A stretch of DNA of 64,000 nucleotides from the NCBI RefSeq assembly GCF_014633365.1, contig NC_068341.1, positions 42,116,044 to 42,180,043 on the forward strand, written 5' to 3'. How positions within the stretch are numbered: position 1 is the stretch's first letter; each line of letters begins with the position of its first letter. The notes beneath the pieces are model-generated. The model searched no databases. It was not told the DNA's origin and saw only the letters and a list, made by a program, of their open reading frames with translations. Positions 1 through 12,447 of the stretch are shown here, one piece after another. Made by a program: the position numbers and the translations under genes. Source of the DNA: Diospyros lotus. Taxonomy: Eukaryota; Streptophyta; Magnoliopsida; Ericales; Ebenaceae.

Positions 1-633
1 AGAACTCTGAGGCTTTTGAGACGGAAAAGAAGAATAAACAAGGGTTCTGGGGTACCATGGCAAGCAAAAATAAGACAAGTTTCTGAGAAGACCAATATGG
101 AGGCAAGAAAAGGGGAGAGGGAAAGTAATTGCATTAGCATGGCAAGGGACAAAAGTTTCGAATATCCACCACCGATGCAGATGCAAGAAGTAAAAGCAGC
201 TGAATTTCACAAGACACCAATAAGGAATCCATTCCCATGCAAAGCCCAAACTTTTCCCTTTTCCTATACTTCAGAAACTGGGAGAGTCATCTTTCAGAGA
301 ATGGCACCAGAGATTCTACCACTTCTTTTTTTTTTTTTTGCCCAGTAATTCCTAGCTGAGATTCTACCACTTTTCTTTTGCAAAATTTTGACCTGTAACT
401 ATTTCCATAATCCAGGACCAATTTTTTTTTGTGGTACCACAATGACTTAAAATCTTCACTTTTGGCTATGTTACTCCTTAAAGATGAAGCACAGCAACTG
501 CCTAACAAGTCAGTGCACGCAGCTGAGCCATCTTTAGCTATCCTTCCTCATATTTTGATAGTACCACCTCAAATTTGTCGAGTGCTAGCTTTTACACCCC
601 CCCCGGGGGGGCATCCCTGCATATGGCATTATC
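1..633. other. Left edge, no gene recognised
   Basis: I see no protein homology in this stretch on either strand. It contains a T tract near 327-340 and a short C8/G7 run near 597-611. It lies downstream (in transcription sense) of exon 4 of the minus-strand TRAPPC2-like gene, so it may be part of that gene's last intron, but the missing final exon was not found here. Confidence 0.4.
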
Positions 634-870
634 AGTAGGAACAAGGGCGGAGCCAGAATACTTAAGTAGGGAGGCGAACAACGATGACAAAAAACGTAAA
701 GTTATACAACAATTATCTATATTGTTAAAAAAAGTATTGTAATATAACGTCCAAATATTATATCAAACATCATTATAGTATTTCCACATAAACTCAAACA
801 CATGTTTCTTAAAAAAATTCTTTAGTTTCAAAAGCAAAAATATTGTACTTACATTTAGGTCTTCACAAAA

Positions 871-3158
871 TCATAGATGCTCTCGCCAGGTGTTCATATT
901 CTGAAACCGCTGCATGATTTTTTCATTGTATGTTTCCTTCTCAATATAAGTAACCAAACAATCATTCATCCATTGATCACCAATTCGACCGAGCAAACGA
1001 CTCTTAATGAGATTCATGGCTAAGAAGCTCTTTCAATGGTTGCAGTAACAACATGAAGAATTAAAGCTAACTTTACAAGCATATACACCAATGGATATAC
1101 AACATTTCGTTTGGATTAATTTCTTTGCAAGACCACCAATCCCATTAACTTATAAAAATTCATTATCAGACCGCACATCAATTATATAAATCTCCAACTG
1201 ATTCTTAAGTGCCATAAGATCAACTTCAGAAAATTTTAATGAATAAAACTAAGCAAGACGAACCAACTTATCTTTGTCAAAAGCAAGAAAAGAATTATTT
1301 GGATTCAAACATGCTACACAAAGAAGTAACACAATATTTGTCTCCATGAAACGATTGTTAAGCTCATGAAGTTGTTTGTTTATCACTCAATAAAAAAGTT
1401 CAACTCTGTAATTATGCATATTAGTATGATGTTCAACATTACACCTTGAGCGCCCCAAAACAACATAAACATCATCCATGTTTGGAATTACAATCTCATG
1501 TTTTTCACAAAAGAGAAAAGCTCATCAATTAACAATTCCCATCCATCATCTCTCATTGTTTGTAAACGTTGTTTGGATAATTTAACCAATGTCATGGCAT
1601 TTACAATATCCTAATCTTTTCTTTACAATGCTTGTGACAACTCACTTGTAATGCCCAAGACAGTTTTCATAAAATGCAAGTTGAATACAAATTCAAAAGA
1701 TTGAATTAAACTCAATAAAGCATAAGCTTCACCTTTTTGTTCTGAACTTGTACCATCTTCTTCAACAATTTCCAGTACATCAATAACAGAGGAATGTAAA
1801 ACAATCAAATTCATCAATGTACCATAATGTGATCCCCACCGTGTATCACCAGGTCTTTGGAGACTACATTCTTGATTTAAACCACGTTCACTTTTAATTT
1901 TCCCATTACTCAATGCTTTAATGACTCTATTTGCTTGCTTTTCTCTTAAAATATCTCGACGCTTACATGAACCTCCAACAACATTCACAACATTACTAAG
2001 ATAATTGAAAAGAAGAGCAATTTGACTATGACTTTTTGCAACTACTACAAGAGCCAACTGAAGTTGATGAGCAAACCAATGAACATAGAAAGCAAATTGA
2101 TTCTCTTAAAATAAGACCATTAAATTCTCCCCTCATGTTACTGGCTCCATCGTAGCCTTGACCACGTAATTTTGACAAACTCAACCAATACTTTGAGAAC
2201 AATGATTGTATTGCTGCTTTAAGTGATAATAAAGTTGTGTCATTAACATGAACTATACCAAGAAACCGTTCAATGACACTTCCCTCTTTATTCACATAAC
2301 GCAAAAGAATGGCCATTTGTTCTTTGACTACCACAATGACACTTCCCTCTTTAGTAGTTTTAGATGCTGCTGCATTCGCAATTTTCTTTTGGATATCATG
2401 AGCTGTTACTTTAAGATTTTTTGGAGCATTATTCAACACAACATTGTGGATACTTTCATTCTGATCAGCAAGAAATTTCAGAAGTTCCAAAAAGTTAACT
2501 TGATTTAATGAACTTTCGAGTTCATTGTGACCACGAAATGCCAATCCCTGACGCAAAAGAAATCAAACAAAGTCTACTGTTGCAGTCAAACGGATTCAAT
2601 ACTCATTTCGAGCTTGCTCGGATTGTCTAGAATAAAGAGTTTTAATATGTTGTCTTTGATTCATTAAAGCTTGACATTTGCTCCAAGCATGATTGTGAGC
2701 ACTAGTGGGGCCTCCTACATGTTTTTGAAGTCTGCCTTTTTTCTTCCAATTTTTGAACCCCCCTGAAACAAAAGATTCACCTCCAATGCGTTGCTCACCA
2801 ACATACTCTCTTATAAGATAGAAACACAAACAAAATGCAACATCTTTTTGAATGCTATACTCTTAAACCAATTGCTAAACTCATCAAACCATTCTGGCCG
2901 AAAACGACGCATTGCATTTCCTTGTTTTTTTTGTGGAAAGTGTTGTTCTCGTGGTTGACATGGACCTTTCAATAAATAGGTTCGTCGAACTTCATCTCTC
3001 TTATTAGGATGATAATAAAAAATACTTTTTTGTAATCCTGGATCTATTTCAAGATTGTCTAAATCAACACGCTTATACTTGGAATGTTCTTGATCCTCAC
3101 TTGCTTCAAAAATTGAATTTTGCTCTGGCCTTGTTCTTTTTATGAGAAATTTTTTCAT
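871..3158 (-). pseudogene. hAT transposase, TTF zinc finger/DUF4371 type, copy A (broken)
   Basis: Read on the minus strand from an ATG at 3158, the product starts MKKFLIKRTRPEQN and continues with the TTF-type zinc-finger region (RRFRPEWFDEFSNW near 2880). A DUF4371 RNase H-like part with EQMAILLRYVNKEG and GQGYDGASNMRGEF (2026-2556) follows, then SCKRRDILREKQ and GDTRWGSHYGT (1623-2057). The hAT dimerisation end has IERA, AMNLIKSRLLGRI and WMNDCLVTYIEKE (about 950-1060) and stops after WREHL at 871. Plant proteins of this type are usually about 700-800 residues (zinc-finger MYM-type protein 1-like). Frameshifts near 2820 and 2050 and several stops in the C-terminal third break the frame. 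Relative to copy B, a stretch near 2340 (HDLGDDFF...DESRD) is deleted. It would act in the nucleus, cutting and joining element ends. Confidence 0.85.
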
Positions 3159-3815
3159 ATCTAAATAAAAAACAAATTATTATAATTCATGTAAAGAAAT
3201 GTTAATGCTATTATTTAGTTCCTATAAATAATATTAATAAAGAAAGTTGAAATATTTTAGATTTTATTTCTTCTTTTGTGTGATTAATCTTTTCTAATAT
3301 ATTTACAATTACAATAGTACATAACTAAATAAAAGTTGCTGAGATTATTTTTTTTCAAAACATATCAAATACATTATACATATCCTTCAAATTTTCAAAA
3401 ACAGCCTAAAACGTCCCTAGCAGTCAATTACAACTGTACATAACTAAAACTTGAAACATATATCATGGATTTATATTGAAAAACTAAAAAAAATTGCTGA
3501 AAATTCTAAAAGACTTACCTTCTTATAGATCGAGACCACTTTCACAGTGAAAATACAATCAAATCAAAGATCAAACGATTAGATTTTACAAAATCAATGA
3601 TATATTGATATATTCTTGAGAGAAAATTAAAGGAAGAGAAATAGAGAGAATGGCGTTGGGCTTTCAGATTTTTGGTCGAGGGTGAAGGAGATGGTGGGTG
3701 GGGGAGGAGCGAGATTAGTGGGGAATAAAGAAAGATTAATTTTGTTGGAGTGGAGGAGGTAGTGGGAGACAAAATGTAAAGTAGAGGGGACAACTTTTCT
3801 AGATTGGCGTGGTCA

Positions 3816-3913
3816 CCCCCCCCCCCCCCCCTAATGATCAGGAAAAATTAAAATATATATATTATATTTATTTTTTCCCCCTTATTCTCCCCCCCCCCCC
3901 TTCCCTCACCCTC
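3816..3913. repeat. Centre of the 3-kb palindrome
   Basis: The two arms converge on CTAGATTGGCGTGGT (ends 3814) and its inverse ACCACACCAATCTAG (3914-3928). The roughly 100-bp spacer is low complexity: C16 at 3816-3831, an AT-rich stretch, then C12 at 3889-3900. No hAT terminus of the CAAGGGCGG type is visible in the centre, so the inner ends of the two parental copies have been lost. Confidence 0.75.
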
Positions 3914-5526
3914 ACCACACCAATCTAGAAAAGTTGTCCCCTCTACTTTACATTTTGTCTCCCACTACCACCTCCACTCCAACAAAATTAATCTCTCTTT
4001 ATTCCCCACTAATCTCTCTCCTCCCCCACCCACCATCTCCTTTACCCTCGGCCAAAAATCTGAAAGCCTAACACCATTCTCTCTATTTCTCTTCTTTTAA
4101 TTTTCTCTCAAGAATATATCAATATATCATTGATTTTATAAAATCTAACCGTTTGATCTTTGATTTGATTGTATTTTCACTAAAAAAGTGGTCTCGATCT
4201 ATAAGAAGGTAAATCTTTTAGAATTTTTAGCAATTTTTTTTAGTTTTTCAATACAGATCTATGATATATATTTCAAGTTTTAGTTATGTACAGTTGTAAT
4301 TGACTGTTAGGGACGTTTTAGGCTGTTTTTGAAAATTTGAAGGATATGTATAATGTATTTGATATGTTTTGAGAAAAAATGAAAAAAATTTAATCTCAAC
4401 AACTTTTATTTAGTTATGTACTATTGTAATTGTAAATATGTTAGAAAAGATTAATCACACAAAAGAAGAAATAAAATCTAAAATATTTCAACTTTCTTCA
4501 TAACTATTATTTATAGGAACTAGGAACTAAATAATAGCATTAACATTTCTTTACATGAATTATAATAATTTGTTTTTTATTTAGATATGAAAAAATTTCT
4601 CATAAAAAGAACAAGGCCAGAGCAAAATTCAATTTTTGAAGCAAGTGAGGATCAAGAACATTCCAAGTATAAGCGTGTTGATTTAGACAATCTTGAAATA
4701 GATCCAAGATAACGAAAAAGTATTTTTTATTATCATCCTAATGAGAGAGATGAAGTTCGACGAGCCTATTTATTGAAAGGTCCATGTCAACCACGAGAAC
4801 AACACTTTCCACAAATAAAACAAGGAAATGCAATGCGTCGTTTTCGGCCAGAATGGTTTGATGAGTTTAGCAATTGGTTAGAATATAGCATTCAAAAAGA
4901 TGCTGCATTTTGTTTGTGTTTCTATCTTATGAGAGAGTATGTTGGTGAGCAATATATTGGAGGTGAATCTTTTGCTTCAGGGGGGGTTCAAAAATTGGAA
5001 GAAAAAAGGCAGACTTCAAAAACATGTAGGAGGCCCCACTAGTGCTCACAATCATGCTTGGAGCAAATATCAAGCTTTAATGAATCAAAGACAACATATT
5101 GAAACTCTTTATTCTAGATAATCTGAGCAAGCTCGAAAGGAGTATTGAATCTGTTTGACTGCAACAGTAAACTGTGTTCGATTTCTTTTGCATCAAGGAT
5201 TGGCATTTCGTGGTCATAGTGAGCCCGAAAGTTCATTAAATCAAGATAACTTTTTGGAACTTCTGAAATTTCTTGCTGATCAGAATGAAAGTATCCACAA
5301 TGTTGTGTTGAATAATGCTCCAAAAAATCTTAAAGTAACAGCTCATGATATTCAAAAGGAAATTGCAAATGCAACAACATCTAAAACTACTAATGCAATA
5401 ATTCATGATCTTGGAGATGATTTCTTTTCTATCTTAGTTCCAGTGTTCTAAAAGGTGGCCGCCTGAGAGGCGCTAGGCAGCCCCTGGCTACCACGAGTTC
5501 CTCCAAATCGACCCCTTAGGCGCCGA

Positions 5527-8500
5527 TGTAATATCCCAAATTTATTTATTACTATTATTGTTAATATCTTAGTTATTATTATCTATATTAAAATTGTTAT
5601 TATTATTGTTATTATTATTATTATTATTATTATTAGTTGATAGGGGTTCCAGCAGCTTTTGTTGCCCACTTCCATTTGCTTCTAGATTTCCAAGCCGCTA
5701 AGTTGCTCAAGTGAGGCGGTGGTGTGGCTGAGCTTAAGGAGGGTTAGCCACGTGTTTAGCGGGGTGATAAGTGGAATGGGAGAGAACAAAGTGATTGGCC
5801 TAGTGAGAAGAAGGAATAAACGAAGAAGAAGCAGAGAAGGAAAGAAGGAATTGCAGAACAAAGGGGGACGTGCGTTGCTGCAGCTTTTGATTCCACAAAT
5901 AGGCAAGCTCTTCTCCTTCCTGTTACCTTTGGTTTCTAAGCTTCTTTGTTCTTCCTCTTCACAGCCTGCCTTCTCCCTCTTATCGTTACACGTTTTACAT
6001 AGCAATGGGTTATATATATATCTTCATGTAGCAGTGGATTTCGGTGGTTAAATACGTATGCATATACAGTCCTTGTGGCCTTCGTGCAAGTGTATATATA
6101 TGTATATATAAGTTGCAGAGGTGTTAGAGTTGTGTGTTTAACTACTGGAGGTAAGAAGATGGAAGCATGAAGTATATATATTAATATGTATGTGCTGGAA
6201 TAGCAACGCGATGGTGGTGCGAGCTCGCTGAGTGTAGGTGGCCGTGAGTGTGTATCTCACTGTGTGTGCGTGCGCGATCCATGAGTGAGTTCGCTGTGAG
6301 CTAGTTAAGTGAGCTTGCTGTGTGTGTTCGGTGTGTGTATATATATATGCGGGTGTGCTGGTCCAGTCGAGAGTGTGCAGCTTCTTTACTTCTTTTTGGT
6401 TCCCTTTCCAGCGTCCCCCCCTAGCTTGTAGATCACTCAGTAATGGCTTGGATGTTGGGTTGCCGTGATTTTAATCATTTGAAGCTGTTTATATACGCAT
6501 ATATATATATATATAAATAATTACTATAGCACGCAGGGGCTGTTTTGCACTGAGTTTTATTCCATTTAATTGTGTATGGGGTATACCTTGGATTGGAGGG
6601 TGGTTCTCTGTGTGTGTGATTGAGGGTTATGATGCAAAAATTGGCCTTTGGGCGTGTTTACTGGGTGTGCACATCACCATGCGTAAGTTTATATATATAT
6701 ATATATATATGTTCAGGTGCACTGTGAGTGTTTGAGTATGTGTGTGAGGAAGACTAAGTGGCCTTTGGCCGTGAGTGCAATGAAATTAGGATAAAAGAAA
6801 AGAAAAGGAATGCCCTAGCCGTGTATGCATATTGGTGGAGATATGTGCATGATGTTTGTATAGTAGGATCCATTAAGTTAATATTATTATTATATATTAA
6901 TTATATGATTTGAGGATATTAATGGCATGATTTAATTTAAAATAAATATAAGATTTATTGGGATTTTATTTACGGTGCGCTCACATGGGATTTTAGACGG
7001 TTAAATTATTTATATTACAAGGTCAGATTTAATCAATATGTGCCACGATTTTATTAATCGCTCTTAAATGTCTTACTTTGCAGCGGGAGTGCAAGAGAGG
7101 CTGAAAGCAGTTAATTTCAGGCAAGCTCTTAACCCTCTTCCTCCTGTTCTTAATTCCCGTGAGAGACCCCATGATTTCCTGTATTTTATCCCCTCCCTTA
7201 CTCTAATTCGGCGCATAGCTTTATTTGTTGAATTCTTATTCATTTGTTTTAATTTAACTTAAATCCGAGGCTTCTAGAATTTTATTCGTTGTGAGCCTAT
7301 GGGGGTTTGTACCGCCCCCACTCCTTTTGGGAATGATGTTGAACCAGCTTGGGGACTAGGTTCCTAGACATGCGGATTTATTTATGGTTTTCTCGAGTTT
7401 ATTTATGGTTCGGTAGAGCTACCGAGCAGTAAGGCAGGGGTCGGCTGTTTGGTGACGTTGGGGTAGACTATTGTACGGCCCTGATGTGGACCGTCGGGTG
7501 GACACTCCTAGTCACTGGTCGTTGACCGATGCCAGACACTACTGACTACCTCTACCAGTATGTGATTTACTGCACGCTTAGATTCATTATATTACTGTTC
7601 ATGATTTGATATGCTCGTGGGTATGGGTTGCATGTTGGGATATTCATTTATCGAGATCATCGGAAGGACTTACATATGGTGTTTATAGATCTAGAAAAGG
7701 CCTATGATAGGGTCCCTAGAAAAGTATTATGGAGGGTTTTAGAGAAGAAATGAGTCAAAATAGCCTATATACAAGCCCTTAAGGACATGTATCATGGTGT
7801 AGAGACAAGGGTTAGAACATGCGGAGGGGATACTGAACCATTTACAACTACAATAGGACTGCATCAAGGTTCTGCACTAAGTCCATACTTATTTGCCCTA
7901 TTAATGGATGAACTCACTAAAGATATTCAGACAGATGTGCCATGGTGTATGCTATTTGCAGACGACATAGTGTTGATGGATGAAACAAAAGAGGGAGTGA
8001 ACACTAAGCTTGAGTTGTGGAGAAACAATTTAGAATCTAAGGGATTTAAATTAAGTAGAAAGAAAATAGAATATATGGAATGCAAATTTAGTAAAAATAC
8101 AGAAGTGGATGATGTTATAATAAAATTAGAAGACCAAATCTTACAAAGAAAAGACCATTTTCGATATTTGGGATCAGTGATTCAAAAAGATGGAGAAATC
8201 CACGAGGATGTCGCACATAGAATTAAGGCAGGTTGGCTAAAATGGAGAAATGCATAGGGGGTGTTATGTGATGGTAAAATCCCATTAAAATTGAAAGAAA
8301 AATTTTATAGGACAGCTATAAGACCAGTCTTGCTGTATGGCTCAGAATGTTGGGCAGTCAAATACCAGCATGAGCAAAAGACGAGTGTAGCGGAGATGAG
8401 GATGTTAAGATGGATGTGTGGACATACAAGAAAGGATAAAATTAGAAATGAAGTTATTCGTAATAAGGTAGGAGTAATGCCAATCGAGGAGAAGATGAGA

Positions 8501-9685
8501 GAGACTAGACTAAGATGGTTTGGTCATGTGAGAAGGAGACTAAGAGATGCTCCTGTGAGGAGAGTTGATGAAATGGAACAATTAGTCACAAAAAGAGGTA
8601 GAGGTAGACCCAAGAAGACTTTGGGAGAGACATTAAAATTTGATATGAAATATATGGATCTAAATGAGGATATGACAAAAGACAGAAATACATGGAAGTC
8701 TAGAATTCGTGTAGCCGACCCCACATAGTGGGATAAAGGCTGGATATGTTGTTGTTGTTGTTGTTGCTTGGACACGGACATGCTAGCTTGGTCAGGTTGC
8801 ATCCAGCACAGGCATATGCATCGCGTGTGATTTACTATATGGGCGGAGCATGGCCTAATGCCTGGATGTATGGGCGCCTTGTATCACGTTGATGCTCACT
8901 ACGCCATTACATTTCTATGTGCATTGCATGGCTACTAGTAATTATTAGTTCTCAGACAGAAGTACCATTCCAAGGGAGCCTATGGCTCGAGTGTCGGGAG
9001 TACCGACATGGACGGGTGACAGGAGTACCGACCTGAGACAGCGCGCGTAGGTTTGTTGGAGATACATGTTGCCTCTCAGGGCAGCAGCAGGTTGGTATGG
9101 GACTTGAGTGCCAAGTGTCTTGTGTGAGCCCCAAGGACCGATATGCACTTTTATTATGCTATACTATTGTGTTGTAGTGTCTCATGGCTTGTGTGTATTT
9201 AGAGGTTGGTGTTCTGGGAGAAGTTTATTGTCTTTGTGCAGTCTTCAGCCTTTCGTTTCTTATGCTTGCTGAGTCTCTCGACTCACCTTGTTTCTCCATC
9301 ATTCCAGGTAGTGGCAGCGTGAGTCATGGCAAGAGAGTCATCTTTTAGCAGCAGAGTCGGTATGGTGTACAGGTAGTCCCGTCAGTCCCGATTAACTCTG
9401 ATGGTTGAGTAGAATTTACTCTATTATTCTTACTGTGCCAGGTTATTCCTCGAGTCTTGTGTATGTCGGCACAGGAGTCTGTGTTTATTTATTTATCGTG
9501 TGACCGCTGTGATAGCGGGGTACCCGTAGTGCATGCATGTGTTTAGCTTCGTTTCCGCTGTTCTTATTTTTGTGAATGCATGCCAGGGTGGTTTTTGGTC
9601 TTGTGTCTCATTCTTTTCTCCTCCCGTAGGCGCTCCCGTTCGGGTAGTCCTGGTGGTTGGGGATATCCGGGCGGGGGTGCTTACA
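5527..9685. mobile_element. Probable long gypsy-type solo LTR (Tekay/Del-like)
   Basis: The segment starts TGTAATATCCCAAATT and ends GGTGCTTACA, so its tips TGTAA/TTACA are inverted repeats as in LTRs. The flanking 5-mers are GCCGA and ACCGA (4 of 5). No gag-pol is present. Without the LINE fragment inside (about 7648-8767) it is about 3 kb, a length known for LTRs of plant chromoviruses of the Tekay/Del group. A motif TGCTGAGTCTCTCGACTCAC near 9265 resembles ones I associate with such LTRs. No second copy of the tips was seen, hence a solo LTR. The family assignment is inference. Confidence 0.5.
7648..8767 (+). pseudogene. 5'-truncated RTE-type LINE, reverse transcriptase end
   Basis: The translation begins within the reverse transcriptase at [17 protein letters not shown], continues through [11 protein letters not shown] and [18 protein letters not shown], and has the catalytic motif [10 protein letters not shown] near 7955-7985. 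It goes on through ECWAVK, MLRWMCGHTRKDKIRNE and LRWFGHVRR, and ends KSRIRVADPT at 8728. A (GTT)n tail follows at 8748-8767. This order and the TTG-type tail are typical of plant RTE LINEs. Upstream endonuclease and early RT regions are missing, and stops lie at 7752 and 8258. It sits inside the long solo LTR and inserted after that LTR did. Confidence 0.88.
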
Positions 9686-10662
9686 ACCGACTCAATTAAT
9701 CGGGCTCGGGCGGCCGATGCGACCAAGGCGGCGAGGCGTCGCCTTGGCCTCCCAGACGTGGTTTGGGCTCGAGACCTCTCACCCGACTCTATCTATGATG
9801 ATCGTCGCAGCCACCGCCATCGCATCGGCCTGGGTTGCCCAACTCTGTAGTCGGCGTCGCTACCGCCACTGCTAGATAGGGACTAGAACAACCTTCGAAC
9901 TTACCTATGGTAACACAACGACAGTCCAATTGGCATTGGCCGGGGGGCAACGAAGTGATTGAAGGAGGTAGATGGTCCAATTGGCAATGGCGGGGGGCAG
10001 CAATGTGCTCGGAGGAGGCAAACAGTCCGATTGGCAATGGCAGGGGTAGAGATGTGCTCAGAGGGGCAGGTTTGAGAGAGAGAGATAGCGCTGTGAAATT
10101 TTTGGGTGGGGGGGGGGGGGGGGGGAGTGAGTACGCGCTGAAATTTGAGGGGGTGGGGTGAGAGAAAGAAATAATATATTAAGAAAAAAAAAATTAAAAA
10201 TATTAAATTTTCTAGGCGGCAGCTTGCCGCCCGACTAGCGCCTAGCACCTTTTAGAACACTGCTTAGTTGATGAGTCTCGTGATGTGGCAGTCAAAGAAC
10301 AAATGGCCATTCTTTTGCGTTATGTGAATAAAGAGGGAAGTGTCATTGAACAGTTTCTTGGTATAGTTCATGTTAATGACAGAACTTCATTATCACTTAA
10401 AGCAACAATACAATCATTGTTCTCGAAGTATTAGTTGAGTTTGTCAAAATTATGTGGTCAAGGCTATAATGGAGTTAGTAACATGAGGGGAGAATTTAAT
10501 AGTCTTAAAAGTCTTATTTTAAGAGATAATCAATTTGCTTTCTATATTCATTGTTTTGTTCTTCAACTTCAGTTGGCTCTTGTAGTAGTTGCAAAAAGTC
10601 ATAGTCAAATTGCTCTTCTTTTCAATTATCTTAGTAATGTTATGAATGTTGTTGGAGGTTCA

Positions 10663-10906
10663 TGTAAGCGTCGAGATATTATAAGAGAAAAGCAAGCAAA
10701 TAGAGTCACTGAAGCATTGAGTAATGGGAAAATTAAAAGTGGACGTAGTTTAAATCAAGAATGTAGTCTCCAAAGACCTGATGATGTAAGCGTCGAGATA
10801 TTATAAGAGAAAAGCAAGCAAATAGAGTCATTGAAGCATTGAGTAATGGGAAAATTAAAAGTGGACGTGGTTCAAATCAAGAATGTAGTCTCCAAAGACC
10901 TGGTGA
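10663..10906. repeat. 122-bp tandem duplication in transposase copy B
   Basis: The segment beginning TGTAAGCGTCGAGATATT at 10663 recurs at 10785 with few differences, giving two adjacent units of about 122 bp. Each encodes the SCKRRDIIREKQANRV...LQRP part of the transposase, so the duplication shifts and breaks the reading frame. Copy A has one unit. Confidence 0.85.
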
Positions 10907-11830
10907 TACACGGTGAGGATCACATTATGGTACATTGATGAACTTGATTGTTTTATATTCCTCTGTTATTGATGTACTGGAAATTGTTGAAGAAGATGGT
11001 ACAAGTTCAGAACAAAAAGGTGAAGCTTATGCTTTATTGAGTTTAATTCAATATTTTGAATTTGTATTTAACTTGCATTTTATGAAAACTGTCTTGGGCA
11101 TTACAAGTGAGTTGTCACAAGCATTGCAAAGAAAAGATCAGGATATTGTAAATGCTATGACATTGGTTAAATTATCCAAACAACATTTACAAACAATGAG
11201 AGATGATGGATGAGAATTGTTTTTGATGAGCTTTCCTCTTTTTGTGAAAAACATGAGATTGCAATTCCAAACATGAATGATGTTTATGTTGTTCCGAGGC
11301 GCTCAAGGCGTAATGCTGAACATCATACTAATATGCATCATTACAGAGTTCAACTTTTTATTGGGTGATAGACAAACAACTTCATGAGGTCAACAATCAT
11401 TTCACAGAGATAAATACTGAATTACTTCTTTGCATAGCATGTTTGAATCCAAATAATTATTTTCATGCTTTTGACAAGGATAAGTTGGTTCGTCTTGCTC
11501 AGTTTTATTCATTAGAATTTTCTGAAGTTGATCTTATGGCACTTAAGAATCAGTTGGACACTTATATAATTGATGTGCGATCTGATAATAAATTTTTGGA
11601 AGTTAATGGGATTGGTGGTCTTGCAAAGAAATTAATCCAAACAAAAAAGAATGTTATATATCCATTGGTGTATATGCTTGTAAAGTTAGCTTTAATTCTT
11701 CCTGTTGCTACTGCAATCGTTGAAAGAGCTTTCTCAGCCATGAATCTCATTAAGAATCGTTTGCTCAGTCGAATTAGTGATCAATGGATGAATGATTATT
11801 TGGTTACTTATATTGAGAAGGAAACATTTG

Positions 11831-12447
11831 TGTTGAAGTTTGCCTAGAGTTTGTGCGGTAGAAGATCAGTAAAGTATGGAAGATTATTGGCTGGAAGTTA
11901 TTAAACAGTTAGGGTTTTTTTTTAAGCCAAAGTGTAATTAATGTAAACTTTGGGGGTCTAACTGTAATTTCCCTATAGTCATTAGTTATATGGGGGTTCT
12001 GCCTCCTCTATAAATAAGAGGGCAAGGCGGCAGTCTAACATCTTCCTCTCTCTTGCCAAGTTCTCTTCTTCTATTGTGAGTATTCTTTGTTCTAGAGAAA
12101 GTGAGGCATATGTATTATGTTCTTGAGTTTTCTTGGAGTGAACAAGGACTGTACTTGAGCGATAGGATTGAGAGAGAGGTTGGGTTTTGTACTGATCAGT
12201 TTCATCCTAATAAAAGGCTGCTCTTGGTGGGTGTTTGAAGGCTGGATGTAGGATTGCCAAAGGCATTCCGAACCAGGATAAAATCTGCGCCTAATGCTGT
12301 TTGGTTTGATCTTTTTATTCTGTTATTTCCTTTTCTGTTGTCCATATATTCTGTTTCTATTCTTTCATTGCATCCGAGAGTGTTTGAGAGGGTTTATGTG
12401 AGGGTTTTCTCGCCTAAGGTTGTAACCTAAGAGTCCTAAGGTTAACA
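11831..12447 (+). mobile_element. Copia-type solo LTR (617 bp)
   Basis: It begins TGTTGAAGTTTGCC and ends GGTTAACA, with a perfect 5-bp target duplication ATTTG (11826-11830, 12448-12452). It contains a TATA-like TATAAATAAG near 12010 and AATAAA near 12210. It cuts the last codons of transposase copy B; the interrupted sequence resumes at CAATGAAAAAATC. A related LTR lies at 24056-24642 and shares the GCTGGATGTAGG and GAACCAGGATAAA segments. Confidence 0.88.

Larger units (their letters stand above)
5441..10262. mobile_element. Non-autonomous hAT-like element, itself invaded
   Basis: The terminal inverted repeats are CAGTGTTCTAAAAGGTG at 5441 and CACCTTTTAGAACACTG ending at 10262. They are flanked by an 8-bp target duplication CTTAGTTC/CTTAGTTG (5433-5440, 10263-10270; 7 of 8). 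Its own sequence is only the left 86 bp and the right 570 bp, both rich in GGCGCCTAGGCG-like motifs; the rest is a solo LTR inserted at 5527. It splits transposase copy B. No transposase of its own is visible. G18 lies at 10108-10125. A relative sits at 14410-14958. Confidence 0.8.
4587..11847 (+). pseudogene. hAT transposase, TTF zinc finger/DUF4371 type, copy B (broken, interrupted)
   Basis: This is the mirror copy of the transposase at 871-3158. The start MKKFLIKRTRPEQN is at 4587, just after TTTTTATTTAG. A GTAAAT donor lies at about 4209, so a 5'-leader intron ending before the ATG is likely. In order: the TTF zinc-finger region (RRFRPEWFDEFSNW, EYSIQKDAAFCLC) at 4830-4930; DUF4371 up to HDLGDDFF, where a hAT element is inserted at 5441; continuation DESRDVAVKEQMAI from 10270; then LALVVVAKSHSQIA, and the hAT dimerisation segment LPVATAIVERAFSAMN near 11700. 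A solo LTR inserted at 11831 replaces the last residues with LTR-encoded ones. Stops (4712, 5119, 10433), a 122-bp tandem duplication and the insertions make it non-functional. Confidence 0.85.

Noticed and set aside
16..348. 110-codon frame at the left edge
   Set aside because: It lacks domain features, ends in a run of phenylalanines from a T tract, and has no partner exon.
9493..10248. Overlapping proline/arginine-rich frames
   Set aside because: They fall in the GC-rich right part of a non-autonomous hAT element and the end of a solo LTR, with no homology.
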